A stretch of DNA of 64,000 nucleotides, taken from Pyronema omphalodes (lineage: Eukaryota > Ascomycota > Pezizomycetes > Pezizales > Pyronemataceae). Each line of letters opens with the position of its first letter. Position 1 is the stretch's first letter. The notes below the pieces were generated by a model. That model saw only the letters and a list, made by a program, of their open reading frames with translations. It did no database searches and was not told where the DNA came from. Positions 1-12,905 of this stretch are shown here, piece by piece. Where the stretch lies: assembly GCA_024516155.1 (NCBI GenBank), contig JAJJXM010000010.1, positions 186,001 through 250,000 of the forward strand, read 5' to 3'. The position numbers and the translations under genes were made by a program.

Positions 1-1419
1 ACAGCATAACATCTCTGATTACGCAAATCCAGCGGACTTTTTGAGTAAGTTACATCCTCATTAATAACTCCATTGATCATATTCAACACTGGTTCTATCT
101 TCTCCGGTGCACAAAGCTATTTAATCAGTTAGCTTTATTTTAAAATCACTCGATCCCCACTGCTTGCACTTCAGCAGAACTTACACTTCGAATAGCTAAC
201 AGCAGTTCACTCCCTACCGCACTCAAAGCCTCGTATACCGGCTGAATACATTTCACCGCCTGCTTTAGTAAAATAATATTATTGATTGCCTGTTCCGAAT
301 GCTTCAAGCTCAACTTCACCGGTACAGTCACGAGCTACCACATTGCCTCAGCTACTCATCTCGTTTCTTATCCATAAAAGATCACTCACAGCAGTGCAAA
401 GCCTATCCATATCCGGAAATCCCTTCAACGTCTCCTTAACCTGAAAAAACATTTCCTCATGTTGCGTAAACTCCTCTACCGCGGCCAATCTTGAATTAAT
501 AGTTGAAACCTCCGTCAATGGTTGCAGCAAATTCGACCTCAGAAGTCGTGCGCCCATTGCCGATTGGGTACTATTAAGCAGCCCGAATAAACTATCCGTC
601 GACTTTGCATCATTTAAATTCGAAATCAATTCAAGAGCATGCACGGTTGTAGGATCTATTAGCATTGAACCCTCACTTCCCTGGTATTTCACTCGCAGGG
701 TATGCATGGCAAATTTGGTGTAGTTGACGGTAATATGTTTCAACGCAGCTGCAGCTGCTGATACTGCATAGAATTTGGAGGATATAGCGACCATAATACC
801 TGCCAAGTCATCGGCGCAAGCAAGTTGTCGAATAAATTCATGTCCCGACTGTTCGCTGTAGTCTTTTCGAGGGACTTGAAGCATAGCGGTATCAGGGAGG
901 TAGTGTTCCATGATCAGCAGGAGGGTAGATTTATTGGGGGCCACAGAGGTGTTGGGGACGAGAATCTATAGCTTGTTAGAAATTGATTTATCTTATTGAT
1001 TTGAACGATGTGAAACTACTTCTTTGGGGTCGTAGACGGTGAGCTTATGGATGGTTCGCACATAAGTTTGGGAGTCTTGGATTTCGCTGAGATGACACTC
1101 TGCTGTAAATTTTGGGTCTTTGATCAGCTAGTTTCTCTAAGGATTGAAAGAAGAGGGGTTTACCAGTTGTTAGGTTGACAAAGCATAATCCGACTGTGGC
1201 GGATACTCCGCGAGATTCAGTTACAGCGCAAATAATTTGTTGATGGCCTCCAATTTGAGAAACGGCGGTTCTGGGACGTGCAGTTCGTGGACGGACGGTG
1301 TGAGCAGTCCCTGGGCGTGCGGTTGATAACCCTGATGTCGAAGGCCGTACTGCGAAAGGCCGAGAATAACTTCCAGAAACATAACTGGAATCATATGAGG
1401 ATGCAATAGAAGAAGCCAT
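1..1419 (-). CDS. MSH4: MutS homolog 4 (meiotic crossover factor), 5' part, runs off left edge
   Basis: Msh4 pairs with Msh5 to form the meiosis-specific MutS-gamma clamp that stabilises recombination intermediates and promotes crossovers; it has no mismatch-repair role. Reading the minus strand, I place exons at 1419-1164, 1102-1020, 965-390, 334-185 and 116-1 (open at the edge), with introns 1103-1163, 966-1019, 335-389 and 117-184; all junctions are GT-AG and keep frame. A Ser/Arg/Thr-rich tail (about residues 1-50) precedes the MutS connector segment containing ESRGVSATVGL, and after splicing HLSEIQDSQTYVRTIHKL follows. Later come ALELISNLNDAKSTDSLFG and GARLLRSNLLQPL, typical of the MutS core, then SEQAINNIILLKQAV. 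The window ends at DLRNQRCYAV, so the clamp end, ATPase (Walker A) and dimerisation region lie outside. The family assignment is secure. Confidence 0.93.
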
Positions 1420-1695
1420 GATTATTAGATGACATAAACCGTTGGAGATATTGGCGTATATCCGATAGATTTTGTTGGCTTATTTGACAGCCACTTAGTT
1501 GCTAACTGATACTCTGAACGAGGAAGCAAAAGGACCGGTGAAAATTAATGGAGGTGGAAGATGAAGATATTTTCGTCACAAGATATTGGCAGAAGGAAGA
1601 GTTAATCTGATGCACAAAATCACATGATATTCGTTTTTCCAAAACCCTCTAAATAAATAAACAAAATAACCATGGTATCCTTGGTATCCTTAAAT

Positions 1696-3294
<1,599 letters not shown>

Positions 3295-3922
3295 TGCTCT
3301 CGTTGAAGAGGCTTCGGAAGCGGGATAGGTGGCTTTTATAGTTGTCGGTATGTGGTATCAATATGCGTAACGTATGTACAAGTTTTGGTGATACTGTCTC
3401 CGGTGTAGCAGTGACTTGTTTCAGGTGATTTCTGTCAGTTCCGGATATTTTACGGACAAGTATTTCTAATGGCGGTGGTGGGGCACCAGTGGTTTGCTTT
3501 TAGACGGGGTAACGGGCATTAGCGAGGGGTAGGTCGGGTGGATGTGAGTGGGTGACACTGATTTACAGCGCATGCAAGCACGTTATTGATCCCCAGTTGT
3601 TTCGTCATCACCGAGGCTTGAGAGCGGTCATAATGAGATGATAGATGTCATATTATGTATAGTGACAGATGCAGCCAATAAAATCTTAATTGAACCTTCC
3701 ATGAAGCACAAGAATTCTGTTGTGAGCCGCGATCGAGTGATTGCGGAGTTGACACGGCATGTTCCGCGTATCATGTCGCGCGTGCAAATAGCTTGGCAAA
3801 AATCACGTCTCCCCTGCGTGAGTCGAATGTCGCGTCTATGTCAGCGACAAACGAAACACCACGCGGAGGACTGTCAGCTCGATCAACAAGATCCGGATGC
3901 AGGATGAGCTATGAATGTGAAT
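3295..3922. promoter_or_regulatory. shared divergent upstream region of MET2 and the Mte1-like gene
   Basis: About 630 bp between two divergent start codons, so it should hold both promoters. I found no CACGTG (Cbf1-type) site and no clear TATA box. One GTATGTAC octamer sits at 3372-3379. Short open frames here (for example 3638-3907 plus) show no family resemblance. Confidence 0.5.
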
Positions 3923-6653
3923 ATGTCAATCTCTCACACGTCGCAAACAGCTCCTATACGGGAGTATCGTGTTATGTGGACTGGGGTAAGATTCCGATTC
4001 GAAATATTTCCGCTGAGCTGAGCTATGGAAAGTTGAAGCTCATGCTGATCCCACATAGCAAAAAAAGCAAAAGCTAAAGAAATGGCATGATGGTATTTCT
4101 CTCTAATTCCTTGGCCAACTTATATTCTTACCAAAATCTTAGGCTTCCTACGACTCCACACCTTCAATAATCGCATGTTACTGTACGATGAAGCCAGGGC
4201 ACTGGTTGTACGTTATCTACCTCGTTCGAGCTCGAATATCAACTTACGACACATTTCTATAGACCGACAAGTACTTGAAGCCGGGTCATTCAATCGACGA
4301 GGGAGATGAAGTCGAATTTGAGCAGCATCTTGTTACCATTGAGGAGTTCCTCAAGGTTGTTGTTCAGGATATGACGCCGATGTTCGATCCCATGCTACAG
4401 CGTAGAGCTGCTAGAGCAGCTCAGGTGGGACTGAATCCAAACGGAATAAGCCCAGCGAAAACTCCCACTACACGAACGGGTGTTCCTACACCGATGAGAC
4501 AGTCAATGAACACAGGTTCAGTTACACGTTCTGGCCCGGCCCATTATGGCCATATACAGGGCAATTGGGCTCAGAGGGCATCAAGCAATACTCCAACGCC
4601 AATGGCTAGAGTATCTGGCCCGGTCATTACGGTACAAGACCGTCAACAACATCAGGCACCTCCGCCAGTGATGTCATCGTTAATTCAGGATCAAAGGCCT
4701 CGGACTCCTTTGCATATATCTCATCCGGTCCAACAAGCTATTCCCCCTCCTCTCCCTCGGACCAGATATCAGCAACAAGATATTTCCCGCCCATTATTAG
4801 AACAGCATGTACCTCGTCCAATACCACATCCTGCGCCGAGATTACTACCATCACGGCCTGAGCCCGTCGTCATAAATTCCCCAGTACCACTGCCTCCTCG
4901 AAATCCTGAGGCAATACAGCCATCCAATCCACCTCCTTCTTCCTGGCAATACATACCTCCTCCTCCGAAAACTGTGCCTCCTCCAGTTGCTGCAGCTATT
5001 CCCTCGCCACCACGAGCTCGACCGCCACCACCTCCTGCTCGACCCAAGTTTAACCCCCCGCAACCTCAATCAAAACTACCATCACCTCCTGCACAACGTC
5101 CCACAACTATCCCCTCCCCAGTCAGGCCTCCACCGCAACCAGCACCAGCAACTCCTCCTCCTCCTCCTCCGCCACCTCCTCGACCAAAGTTCAATCCCCC
5201 TCGTCCCCAACCCCGACCACCGTCACCGCCTCCTCTCACACCCGCCGCAATTCAGGTCCTTAGTTCCCAACTTGATTCTCAACGTGAAACTCCTACCGTC
5301 CGTTCTCCTCCAGCAAAGCGCCCCCGCTTCTCCCCACCACGCCCCCGAGTTCGAAAACCATCTCCAGAAGTTGCGGAGTTCATTCCATCATCTGCACCCC
5401 AGAATGTACAGGTACCCTCATCACCCATTAGCCCTCCCCAACCTCTACTGCAGCGAAAACCTGGTCAACCACGGTCCCGTCCTTCAAGGGAACGTTCCAA
5501 ATCACCAGGTAGGGTTCTAGCTTCCCCACCACCACCTCGAGTTCGCCCTCCGATAGAACGTTCAAAGTCTCCAGTAATAGAACCAGAATTACCGCCTCCG
5601 CTGGAGCGGTCTCTACAGGAACGCCCCCAGTTACCAGTCAAGGAAAAGGAAACTCCTCTTTTTCCTTCACAACTAATAGTGTCATCAAGTGCTCCGGATC
5701 CAGCGTCACAGCAGAATGATGTGGCATCATCGATTAATGTTAACCCTGATCCACCGGCGGTGATCAAGCTTGTTGCGAATAAGAAACGCCCCGGTCTATC
5801 TGCTCCGAGAAGACCGGTAGTACCGGTTCAGCAACCGGTTGGTAAATCGGTGGAAGCAGCAGTAATTGAGAATGGAATGCCAGCTTTGCCTCCTGCAAAA
5901 AGAAAGGGTAAAGAAAAGGCACCGCCGAAGGAAAAGGCACCGCCGAAGGAAAAGGCACCGCCGAAGGAAAAGGCACCGCCGAAGGAAAAGGCACCGCCGA
6001 AGGAAAAGGCACCGCCGAAAGAAAAGGCACCACCCAAGTCTCGGAAGAAGAAAGATACCACTACAGAGCCACCTATCCCAGAGCCACCCGCCGAATCCTC
6101 AGAACTATCGGGGCCGAAACAGCGAACGTCTTCAAAGTTCAAGAGTCCCCCGAGTGCCACTTCCAAACATGCCACCGCTGATCCCAAAGCACCGCCAAAG
6201 AAGCGATTGAAAATTACTGCGCCGCTAAGGTCGGCGTCGGTTGATGGAATTGAGGACGATGTTGGGGATATGCCAACCATGATTCCTGTGGACATGGATG
6301 AAATTGAGGAAGTGATAGAAGCCCCAAATAGAGAGCTGGAAGATGATAAAATTGAGGAAGTCGACGATAAGGAGATTGATTACTTTGCCAATGATCCTTT
6401 TGATGATGAGATCGCGGAGAAGGTGTCCGGCTTTGGGAGTGCGAAGGATTTGTTTAGAACCGCAACAGCGGAAGGTAAGGAGATAGGGACGGACTGTACG
6501 CCCGGAAAGGTATTATTAAAGGGGAAGGAGAAGGGAAAGGAAAAAGAAAGCTTGAGAGAGAGATTGGCGGCAAGGAAGGATTATGATACTTCTGGCCCAT
6601 GGAGTATTGAGGCGAGTGATCTGTTTGAGTGGAAACCCCCGAGGATGAGGTAG
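3923..6653 (+). CDS. DUF2439 (Mte1/Dbl2/ZGRF1-type) recombination-associated protein with KEKAPP array
   Basis: Spliced model: exons 3923-3985, 4059-4092, 4143-4207 and 4263-6653 (850 residues). The three small 5' exons are essential, because only after joining does the N-terminus read as the DUF2439 fold: REYRVMWTG, KKWHDGFLRLHTFNNRMLLYDE, then GDEVEFEQHLVTIEEF (about residues 10-85). Known members (yeast Mte1, fission yeast Dbl2, human ZGRF1 N-terminus) bind D-loops and recruit or tune the Mph1/Fml1/FANCM helicase during homologous recombination. Residues about 90-560 are an extremely Pro-rich disordered stretch. A near-perfect sevenfold KEKAPP hexapeptide array (about residues 604-645) is followed by a basic patch, an acidic stretch with EIDYFANDPFDDEI, and a C-terminal GPWSIEASDLFEW motif. 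The C-terminal tail resembles one I recall in filamentous-fungal members. No helicase domain is present, unlike human ZGRF1. The DUF2439 call is strong; the precise function is inferred. Confidence 0.82.
5911..6036 (+). repeat. 18-bp coding tandem repeat, seven copies (KEKAPP)
   Basis: Seven head-to-tail 18-bp units of aaggaaaaggcaccgccg, with the first and seventh units differing by one or a few bases. The reading frame is kept, giving seven KEKAPP hexapeptides inside the DUF2439 protein. Near-identity at DNA level, including third positions, points to recent slippage or unequal exchange. Confidence 0.95.
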
Positions 6654-7610
6654 TTACTTGGATCATACTTTAGCATATGAGAGGCGTTTGGAGTTTTTTG
6701 TTTGATATTTGATGCTTGGTGTATACATAATAGGACTCTTATAGTAGAATTCAGGAATAAAAATAAACTAGGCTATTAGGCCTGGTGCTCATGGATTGAT
6801 AGCTCTCTGATCGTGTTGTTGCCATAAAGTCAAAAAAGAAGCACGACATTGTTGGCGCTCTCTTGTAATAGCCCAATATGCCAACTTGGGTCTATTAGAA
6901 AAGAATTGGGTTACAGAGTAGTGTGGTTAACATCGTGTAATTGTAGTACGCTAGTTGGGCCGTGGAAGTAGAATGCAGGGACTGGCATATGTTAGGGCCA
7001 TCTATCATGGAATTCTTAATAAATACAAAAATATAAACATTCGAAGACCTCAGATGGTTGCTTCAAACAGATATGAAAACAACGAGGATAATTGTTAACT
7101 ATATCTTTGGACTATTAGAGAACTTCCCGTAAGGCTATAGAAACTCTATAGCGATTAATTCCCTATTAACCGTTACAGAAGACTGTAACCATAGATTGTT
7201 TAGGCTTTTTTAAGTTTATTGAGAGCGTTCCGGGCCCCATTGCACATGTAATTTGAGACACAACTTTTATATGAATTATTTAGTACTGCGTTCTGCTATA
7301 AAACGCAATAATAAAAACGTTGTTATAGCCTTATTGGAAGTCCTCCTGTATGTATTGAATTTACCCCAACGCTACGGACCATTATTAAATGACACATCAC
7401 CGGAGTTTGACGCCGGCGCCAATTTTTGACAGCGGTGATTTTTCATGATCTTCCATCTTCCACCGTCAAACATCTTCAAGAGACTTCGGCTGTGCTTCCG
7501 AAAAATCCATCTATTTCTCCACAATCTTCCACCACAACGACGAAGAAAATTTCCGGAATCTTCACCAATAAACCACAGTCAACGACAGTCAAATACCACA
7601 GTCGAATAGC
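6654..7610. other. intergenic, AT-rich, no gene seen
   Basis: About 950 bp between the Mte1-like stop and the start of the next plus-strand gene. It should hold the 3' UTR of the first and the promoter of the second. I see no repeat, RNA gene or credible coding segment. A 62-codon open frame at 7426-7614 is low-complexity and probably non-coding. Confidence 0.5.
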
Positions 7611-9715
7611 ATGACATCATCCATAGCCCCCATAGCTCACAACTTTAGCCCCCAAGTTAAGTTAATTATTCAATTACATCTAGAAAAATAACTAAGAGTC
7701 CGCTAGGTGGTCAAAATTCAGTCCAACAGCAACGAGAAAATGTAGTCTCATTATTACTTAAAGCATGGACTTTCGAACCTGTGCAAGCTGCAATCCGGGA
7801 CTTTGAAAACGAGCTGCCCAAATTGAAAGAGGAATTAAGGGCCTGTAAAATGCAGCGAGAAAAGACCAATGGTGAATGGCTAAAACTGACTGATAATTAT
7901 CAACGATACCAACAATACCAACAACTGCAACAACAACAACGGGCTGCTGACCAGAGATTGGGGTTAGAGCAAATATTTCATGGTTTTTGTAACCAACCAG
8001 TGATGAGTGAAAGAACACAGCTTCCACAAATTATTGGACAAAAGAGGACTTATATAGATCTCACCCTCGATGACTCGCCCTTGGATCAAATATCAACTCC
8101 CACTATTAGGCCTCAAGCAGCTACACAAATCATCGATCTATCTGAAGCAACTTCAAGACCCCAGAACGATGATCCAAATCAATCTCTAAACCCCACAGTT
8201 GATGGATTTGAATTTCAGCTATATGAAATGGTGATTAACCAGCATGTTGCGTCTGCATCCCACTTGGCGCCTTCATCACCTCCTAGCGCCACAAGAATCG
8301 AACTACTTCGAGTGCCGGTGTTGAGTCCAGTATGTCCAGTTCCACAACAAGCTACCACTGGAGTTCAGTTACATCAAACTCTCAAACTACCCGCCGCCGC
8401 GTCCTCGGCTTCCCCAGTACCTTCACCACTCCGAAATGTTACGCCTCAGTTGATACGTCAGCTCCCGGTATTAACCCCAGTTTTTCCACCGTCCCAAGGC
8501 ACCATGTTGTACAAAACCCCTCAAGCTAAAGCTCAGAAAACTGAAGCCGACCCAGCTCATCGGCATCCTCAGGTTCTACAAGCCCAAACAAAACATACAT
8601 CGGATCCACCTCCAACTAGTCAGCCGATACAGAAGAGGATTTGTGTGGATCTTACAGTTGATACAACCTCAGAGTGCAAGCCGCAGTTTAATGAGCAGAG
8701 GATAGCAGCAACCATAGCCAAGATGATGGAGATTTCCAAACGTATGATTAGAACTCCTGATTCACAACCGCGCCACGAGTACACGAAGACTGAGTTAGTC
8801 CAGCCTACTGTATCTGTCTGTCCTATTGGGTCACATAAGCTTGTTAACACTATCAATCCAATCAATCCTATCGGTCATATCAATTACGCCAACCATAACA
8901 ATCATATACAGCCTGTCACTACTGGCAAATTCAATAATCCACCAGGACCTATAAAAGATGGAAAACAGTCTCCATCTACAAAATATCATCAACAGTCATT
9001 GCAGTCAAATCAAAATCAAAATAATTCGCATGTTGATCCGCAATGTTTGATAGGCTCAAACAATTTGCAAATTTCTCGGGCTCATTTGGATTTACAAGCC
9101 CCTCGGGCCCCTCAGGCTCCTCAGAATCTTCAAAATCCTGAGACTCCAGAATCTTTGCCAACAGTAGCCTCAAGGTTTGAGCTATGCGACCCCAAAGAAC
9201 GTCTCCGTCACTCCTGCACAATCTGCGGGAAAGCATTTGCCTGGAAATATTTACTCAATCGCCACAGTCCGTCCCCCTTCCCTGTCCTTTTCCCCGCAAA
9301 ATCATTCCCGTCAATACCTTAACACTTTGGATGAAACCAGCCCAGGTTTCTCCAATCATATCTCATTGTAACCCATTAATACCCATCAAAATAACTCCTT
9401 CCAATTCAGCCCATTACTAACCCCATACTTCTCATTACAGGAACAAGCCATATTGAAACCCACACCCCCATAATTTACCCATGCCCTCATTCCAGCTGCG
9501 GACTTACGTTCAACACACCCATCGCCTTATCCTCCCATGCTCGAATCCATTTCCTGCCGGAACGTCAATTTCAGTGTTCAGAAACAAATTGTGGGAAAAG
9601 ATTCTGGACTATGGCAATCATGGAAGCCCATGTTAGAACTTTTCATAGAACAGTTGAAGCGGGTACGGGTGGAGAGGGGGATTCTGGTAGGAAGAGCTCT
9701 GGTCCATCTGGTTGA
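7611..9715 (+). CDS. unrecognised Q/P-rich protein with three SUMO-interacting-type motifs and three C-terminal C2H2 fingers
   Basis: Not recognised as a named family. Inferred exons 7611-7655, 7730-9266 and 9441-9715 (618 residues). The first intron (7656-7729) is needed because the main frame has no ATG near its start. The second (9267-9440, CTAAC branch, TTACAG acceptor) rebuilds finger 1 exactly as C-x2-C-x12-H-x3-H. Residues about 25-90 are a Glu/Lys then Gln-rich probable coiled coil. Canonical SIM-type cores follow: IDLTLDD (about 124-130), IIDLSE (about 149-154) and VDLTVD (about 321-326); the first and third share a QKR lead-in. Long Pro/Gln/Asn-rich linkers separate them from the fingers, where fingers 2 and 3 are both C-x4-C-x12-H-x4-H. 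A SUMO-responsive chromatin or transcription role would fit, but this is inference. The start exon is the least certain part. Confidence 0.68.
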
Positions 9716-10432
9716 GTTGACATATTCTTGAGATGATAAGCAGAATTAGAAGATAGAAGTGGACTCTGGGGTTTGTTTGGGTCTATTGAGGTTTGTTCAT
9801 CGTTGGGATTGAGTTGGTATTTGGGCTGATTATATATGTCCATATACAGGCTCCTGCGGGGAGTTGTGGCTAGTTGGCGAAAGATAAAATGATGAAAGAC
9901 CATGCATGGGTCGCCTGTATTTCAACATTATGAAGCGTAGGAGACATCAAAAACAAACTATGGCGATGAAGAATAAAAAACATGAGTGAGCATAGAAATG
10001 AAAAATCCAATAACTTCTAGAGATGAATGGAATAATCACAAAAAATTGTGAGAAAATGAGCACGATATCAGTATTTGAAACTTATTTGGTGATTTATTAA
10101 ACTCAAAAATCAACTACACGTGGTTTGTGATCAAATAACTTAATATCATTACAAAATCTTCAAAATTCGTTCACAAAACTCGTTTCCAAATCCATATGCA
10201 GGGGTATCATACATTATATCATCCTCATTTCTTTATCAGTATACACCAAATTCCTTCAATCCTTCAATCCTCCAGTCCTTTAATCCTTTAATCCTTTAAT
10301 CCTGATTCCTGCGAAACTTTTGTGATAATGAGTGATACATTATGTATCATCGTCTCTACCCCGGTTTCATATCTACATGTACCTGTATGTACACACCCCT
10401 AAATCAACATATTGAATCCCATATCCGGTGGG

Positions 10433-10652
10433 TGGGGGGGGTGGTGAGGGAAGGGAGGGGGGGGGGTGGTGGTGAGGGAAGGGAGGGGGGGGGGGTGGTG
10501 AGGGAAGGGAGGGGGGGGGGGGGGTGGTGAGGGAAGGGAGGGGGGGGAGGGTAATGGAAGGGAGGGAGGGGGGAGGGTAATGGAAGGGAGGGGGGGGGGG
10601 GGGGGGAGGGTAATGGAAGGGAGGGGGGGGGAGGGTAATGGAAGGGAGGGGG
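10433..10652 (+). repeat. G-rich minisatellite with G-quadruplex potential, two repeat subtypes
   Basis: Variable-length units built on GGGAAGGGAGGGGGG. In the left half the units are joined by TGGTGA; from about 10541 rightward they are joined by AGGGTAATGGAAGGG instead. Every unit has at least four runs of three or more G on the plus strand. G-run lengths differ between copies, as expected of replication slippage. Confidence 0.9.
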
Positions 10653-10837
10653 CTTCGCACTATATTTACATACTGGGTTAACAATAACAGTTATAAAGTA
10701 GCGGTGTGGGCACACTGGCACAGTATCATCATGACTTATTTACGGGAGGATATGATGATCGCTAGATTTTAGTGGTATTAACTCTTATTTTTGTTTCTTG
10801 ATGCTGGGGATATGGTACTTGATTGATTGATTGATAG

Positions 10838-10865
10838 TTTTGTTTGTTTGTTTGTTTGTTTGTTT
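10838..10865 (+). repeat. TTTG tetranucleotide microsatellite
   Basis: About six uninterrupted TTTG units, preceded by a short run of TTGA units. A plain microsatellite in the gene-poor stretch. Confidence 0.85.
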
Positions 10866-11973
10866 GATTTGTTTTTTGATGGGGGTTTTTTTGGGGCTGG
10901 TGAAGATTGATTGTGGGATTGGGATGGACAGTGAATTGTGAACTGTGGATTTAGGATTGGAATTGGGATTGGAATTGTTTTGAAAACTCACTGCATTTAC
11001 TGCATTTATAAGTTCAACCTTCATAGATTTATGGACTTAATCAGGTCAATCAGCTTAATCAGCTTAAGGTTCAAGGGTTGAGGGTAAACGACAAGTGTCT
11101 ATTAGTTACCGATTTTAATTATAAGGATACAAACGTAGGGATAGTTAACAAATCATATGTAATATCGCCGAAAGAGAAAAAAAAAATATGGTACTACATA
11201 TAGATCGCGACGTAAGTATGGAAGATCTGAAGTTGAAAAAAAAAGTGAGTGGAAGGTTGAGTAGGGTAGGGTAGGGTAAGTATATCCCTAGTCGAATCAC
11301 AGAAAGTCAACGGCTAGTAACACCGATTTTGGATATATCCTATGAGCTTTGAGTCAGGGATGTATGGAAAAAAAATTCGTGTGAAGAGTTATCTATCGAT
11401 CTGCGTATGTTATGCTTGGGGAGGGTAGATTTAAAATTACATGTAGAGGGATGTAACAGTGAAAGATATGCATTGTGGAAGAAAAACATAGTGAATGGCA
11501 TCAAAAGTATAGAAATTAACTCACATTCTATCGAGACATAAATAACTCGTAAAGGAACGCGGTTATTTGTGACTATTTTATAATTGTCTATCTATCCCAT
11601 CCCAGCTCCATTTTCCGGCCACAGAAACAGGCGTGTTGAACAAATGCCTTTCGTTACTGTTGCTTCAAAAACGGAGTCCTGTTCATTAGATACATCTAAC
11701 AATTGATTCCTTCCAAGTTTTGTAAGTTTTGTACAGCCTTGCAGATCTTGTCAAAGCTTTTCCATTCCACCATTTTTTTGAGGTGCGGTTGAACGCCGTG
11801 AAGAAATATACCCATCCCAAATATAAAAAAAAGAAAGTCCTAAATAGTAAAACAAGAGTAAAGAAAGTAAAGAGATGAAACCCAAAGAAAGAAAGACAGA
11901 AACACAAACAGTCCAGAAAACTCCATGTAGCAGTAGCAAGTCCTTGAAAATCAATCAATTAGGACTGCATCTT

Positions 11974-12905
11974 TTAGAGGATGTTCCAGACATCCTCAGC
12001 AGCGTGGCACAACTTGGAGCAGGCCACGGATGCGGACAAAGAGTAGTTGGAAAGACCAATCTTCTCATCAATCATTCCGTCCGCAAAGTCATCCTTGCCC
12101 TTTGCCATGGCTCCGACAAAGACGCAGAGAGACTCATTCTCCTTGAGAGCACCAACGTACTCGCGGACGTTGATGACGGGAGCCTCCCAGGACAAAGTGA
12201 CCTTACGGCAGTTGGGAGGAAGGTACTGAGTGACAGGGTTCTTGATAACCTTCAAGAGCTTCTCAGAGGAGTTGGTGGAGCGGATGGAAAGCTTGTGGAG
12301 AAGCTGAACCATCAAACCGGCGAAACGCTTGAAGGTACGAGGAATACGGACGGTAGGGTTGACTTCGATAAGAACACCCTTTGCGCTCTGGATGTAGACC
12401 TGGAGCTTGCCGGCTTTGTTGACAGGAGAGTCGAGAAGGGTTAAAAGGCACTGTTGAAGAACCCATTATATCAGATTTTGTTTTTTTATTTTACATCGGT
12501 GTTAAAGCCGATTTGAGGGAATGCAAATGCAAGGTAGAGTAAAAGAATAGAGCAAGAGTAGAAAGGTGAGGGAACACGAACTGGGTAGATGATTCATATC
12601 AGCAATTGATGGAGATAGGGACATACCTGGTGGAGAATATCGGGACGGGCTTCGCTGATGTCGCGTCCCATCTTCTTCAAGACTCCGATGTGGTCGTCAG
12701 AGTTCAAAAGCGCGTACTTCTCGGTACCGTTGGGTCCAGCGGAAGACATCTTGTGGGTCTCCAGACACGCCTGGGAGAGGACAACGATGAGACGCTTGGT
12801 GTCATGGTCATCGGAGGCGATAGGAGTCGCCTGCTCGGCAACGAGAGAGGGAAGAGGAGGTAGAGACTGGGTTCTCGGCCGCTTTCTAAGAGGAGGAGTA
12901 GACAT
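11974..12905 (-). CDS. EMG1: 18S rRNA (pseudouridine-N1)-methyltransferase Nep1
   Basis: Nep1/Emg1 is a SPOUT-class methyltransferase that makes the N1-methyl-pseudouridine precursor of the hypermodified base in 18S rRNA and is required for 40S subunit assembly in the nucleolus. Exons (minus) 12905-12627 and 12450-11974 give 251 residues, matching yeast (252). The intron (12451-12626, GTATGT donor, CAACAG acceptor) falls between HQ and CLLTLLDSP. Family sequence is seen throughout: [67 protein letters not shown] and the [21 protein letters not shown]-terminus. I chose the ATG at 12905 ([13 protein letters not shown]) because the length fits; an in-frame ATG at 12974 would add 23 poorly conserved residues. 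Confidence 0.96.

Larger units (their letters stand above)
9716..11973. other. gene-poor intergenic region with simple repeats
   Basis: About 2.25 kb without a credible gene. It contains ATCCTTTA-like short repeats (about 10256-10302), a large G-rich minisatellite (10433-10652), a TTTG tetranucleotide run (about 10838-10865) preceded by TTGA repeats, and several short A runs. The right end should include the 3' UTR of NEP1. Open frames over the G-rich array encode only Gly/Arg or Pro runs. Confidence 0.6.

Noticed and set aside
4769..6295. Several antisense and alternate-frame proteins over the Pro-rich region
   Set aside because: They are shadows of the DUF2439 gene: Gly/Arg-rich or repeat-derived translations with no independent start or splice support.
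10342..10721. Pro-rich minus-strand and Gly-rich plus-strand frames
   Set aside because: They come entirely from the G-rich minisatellite.
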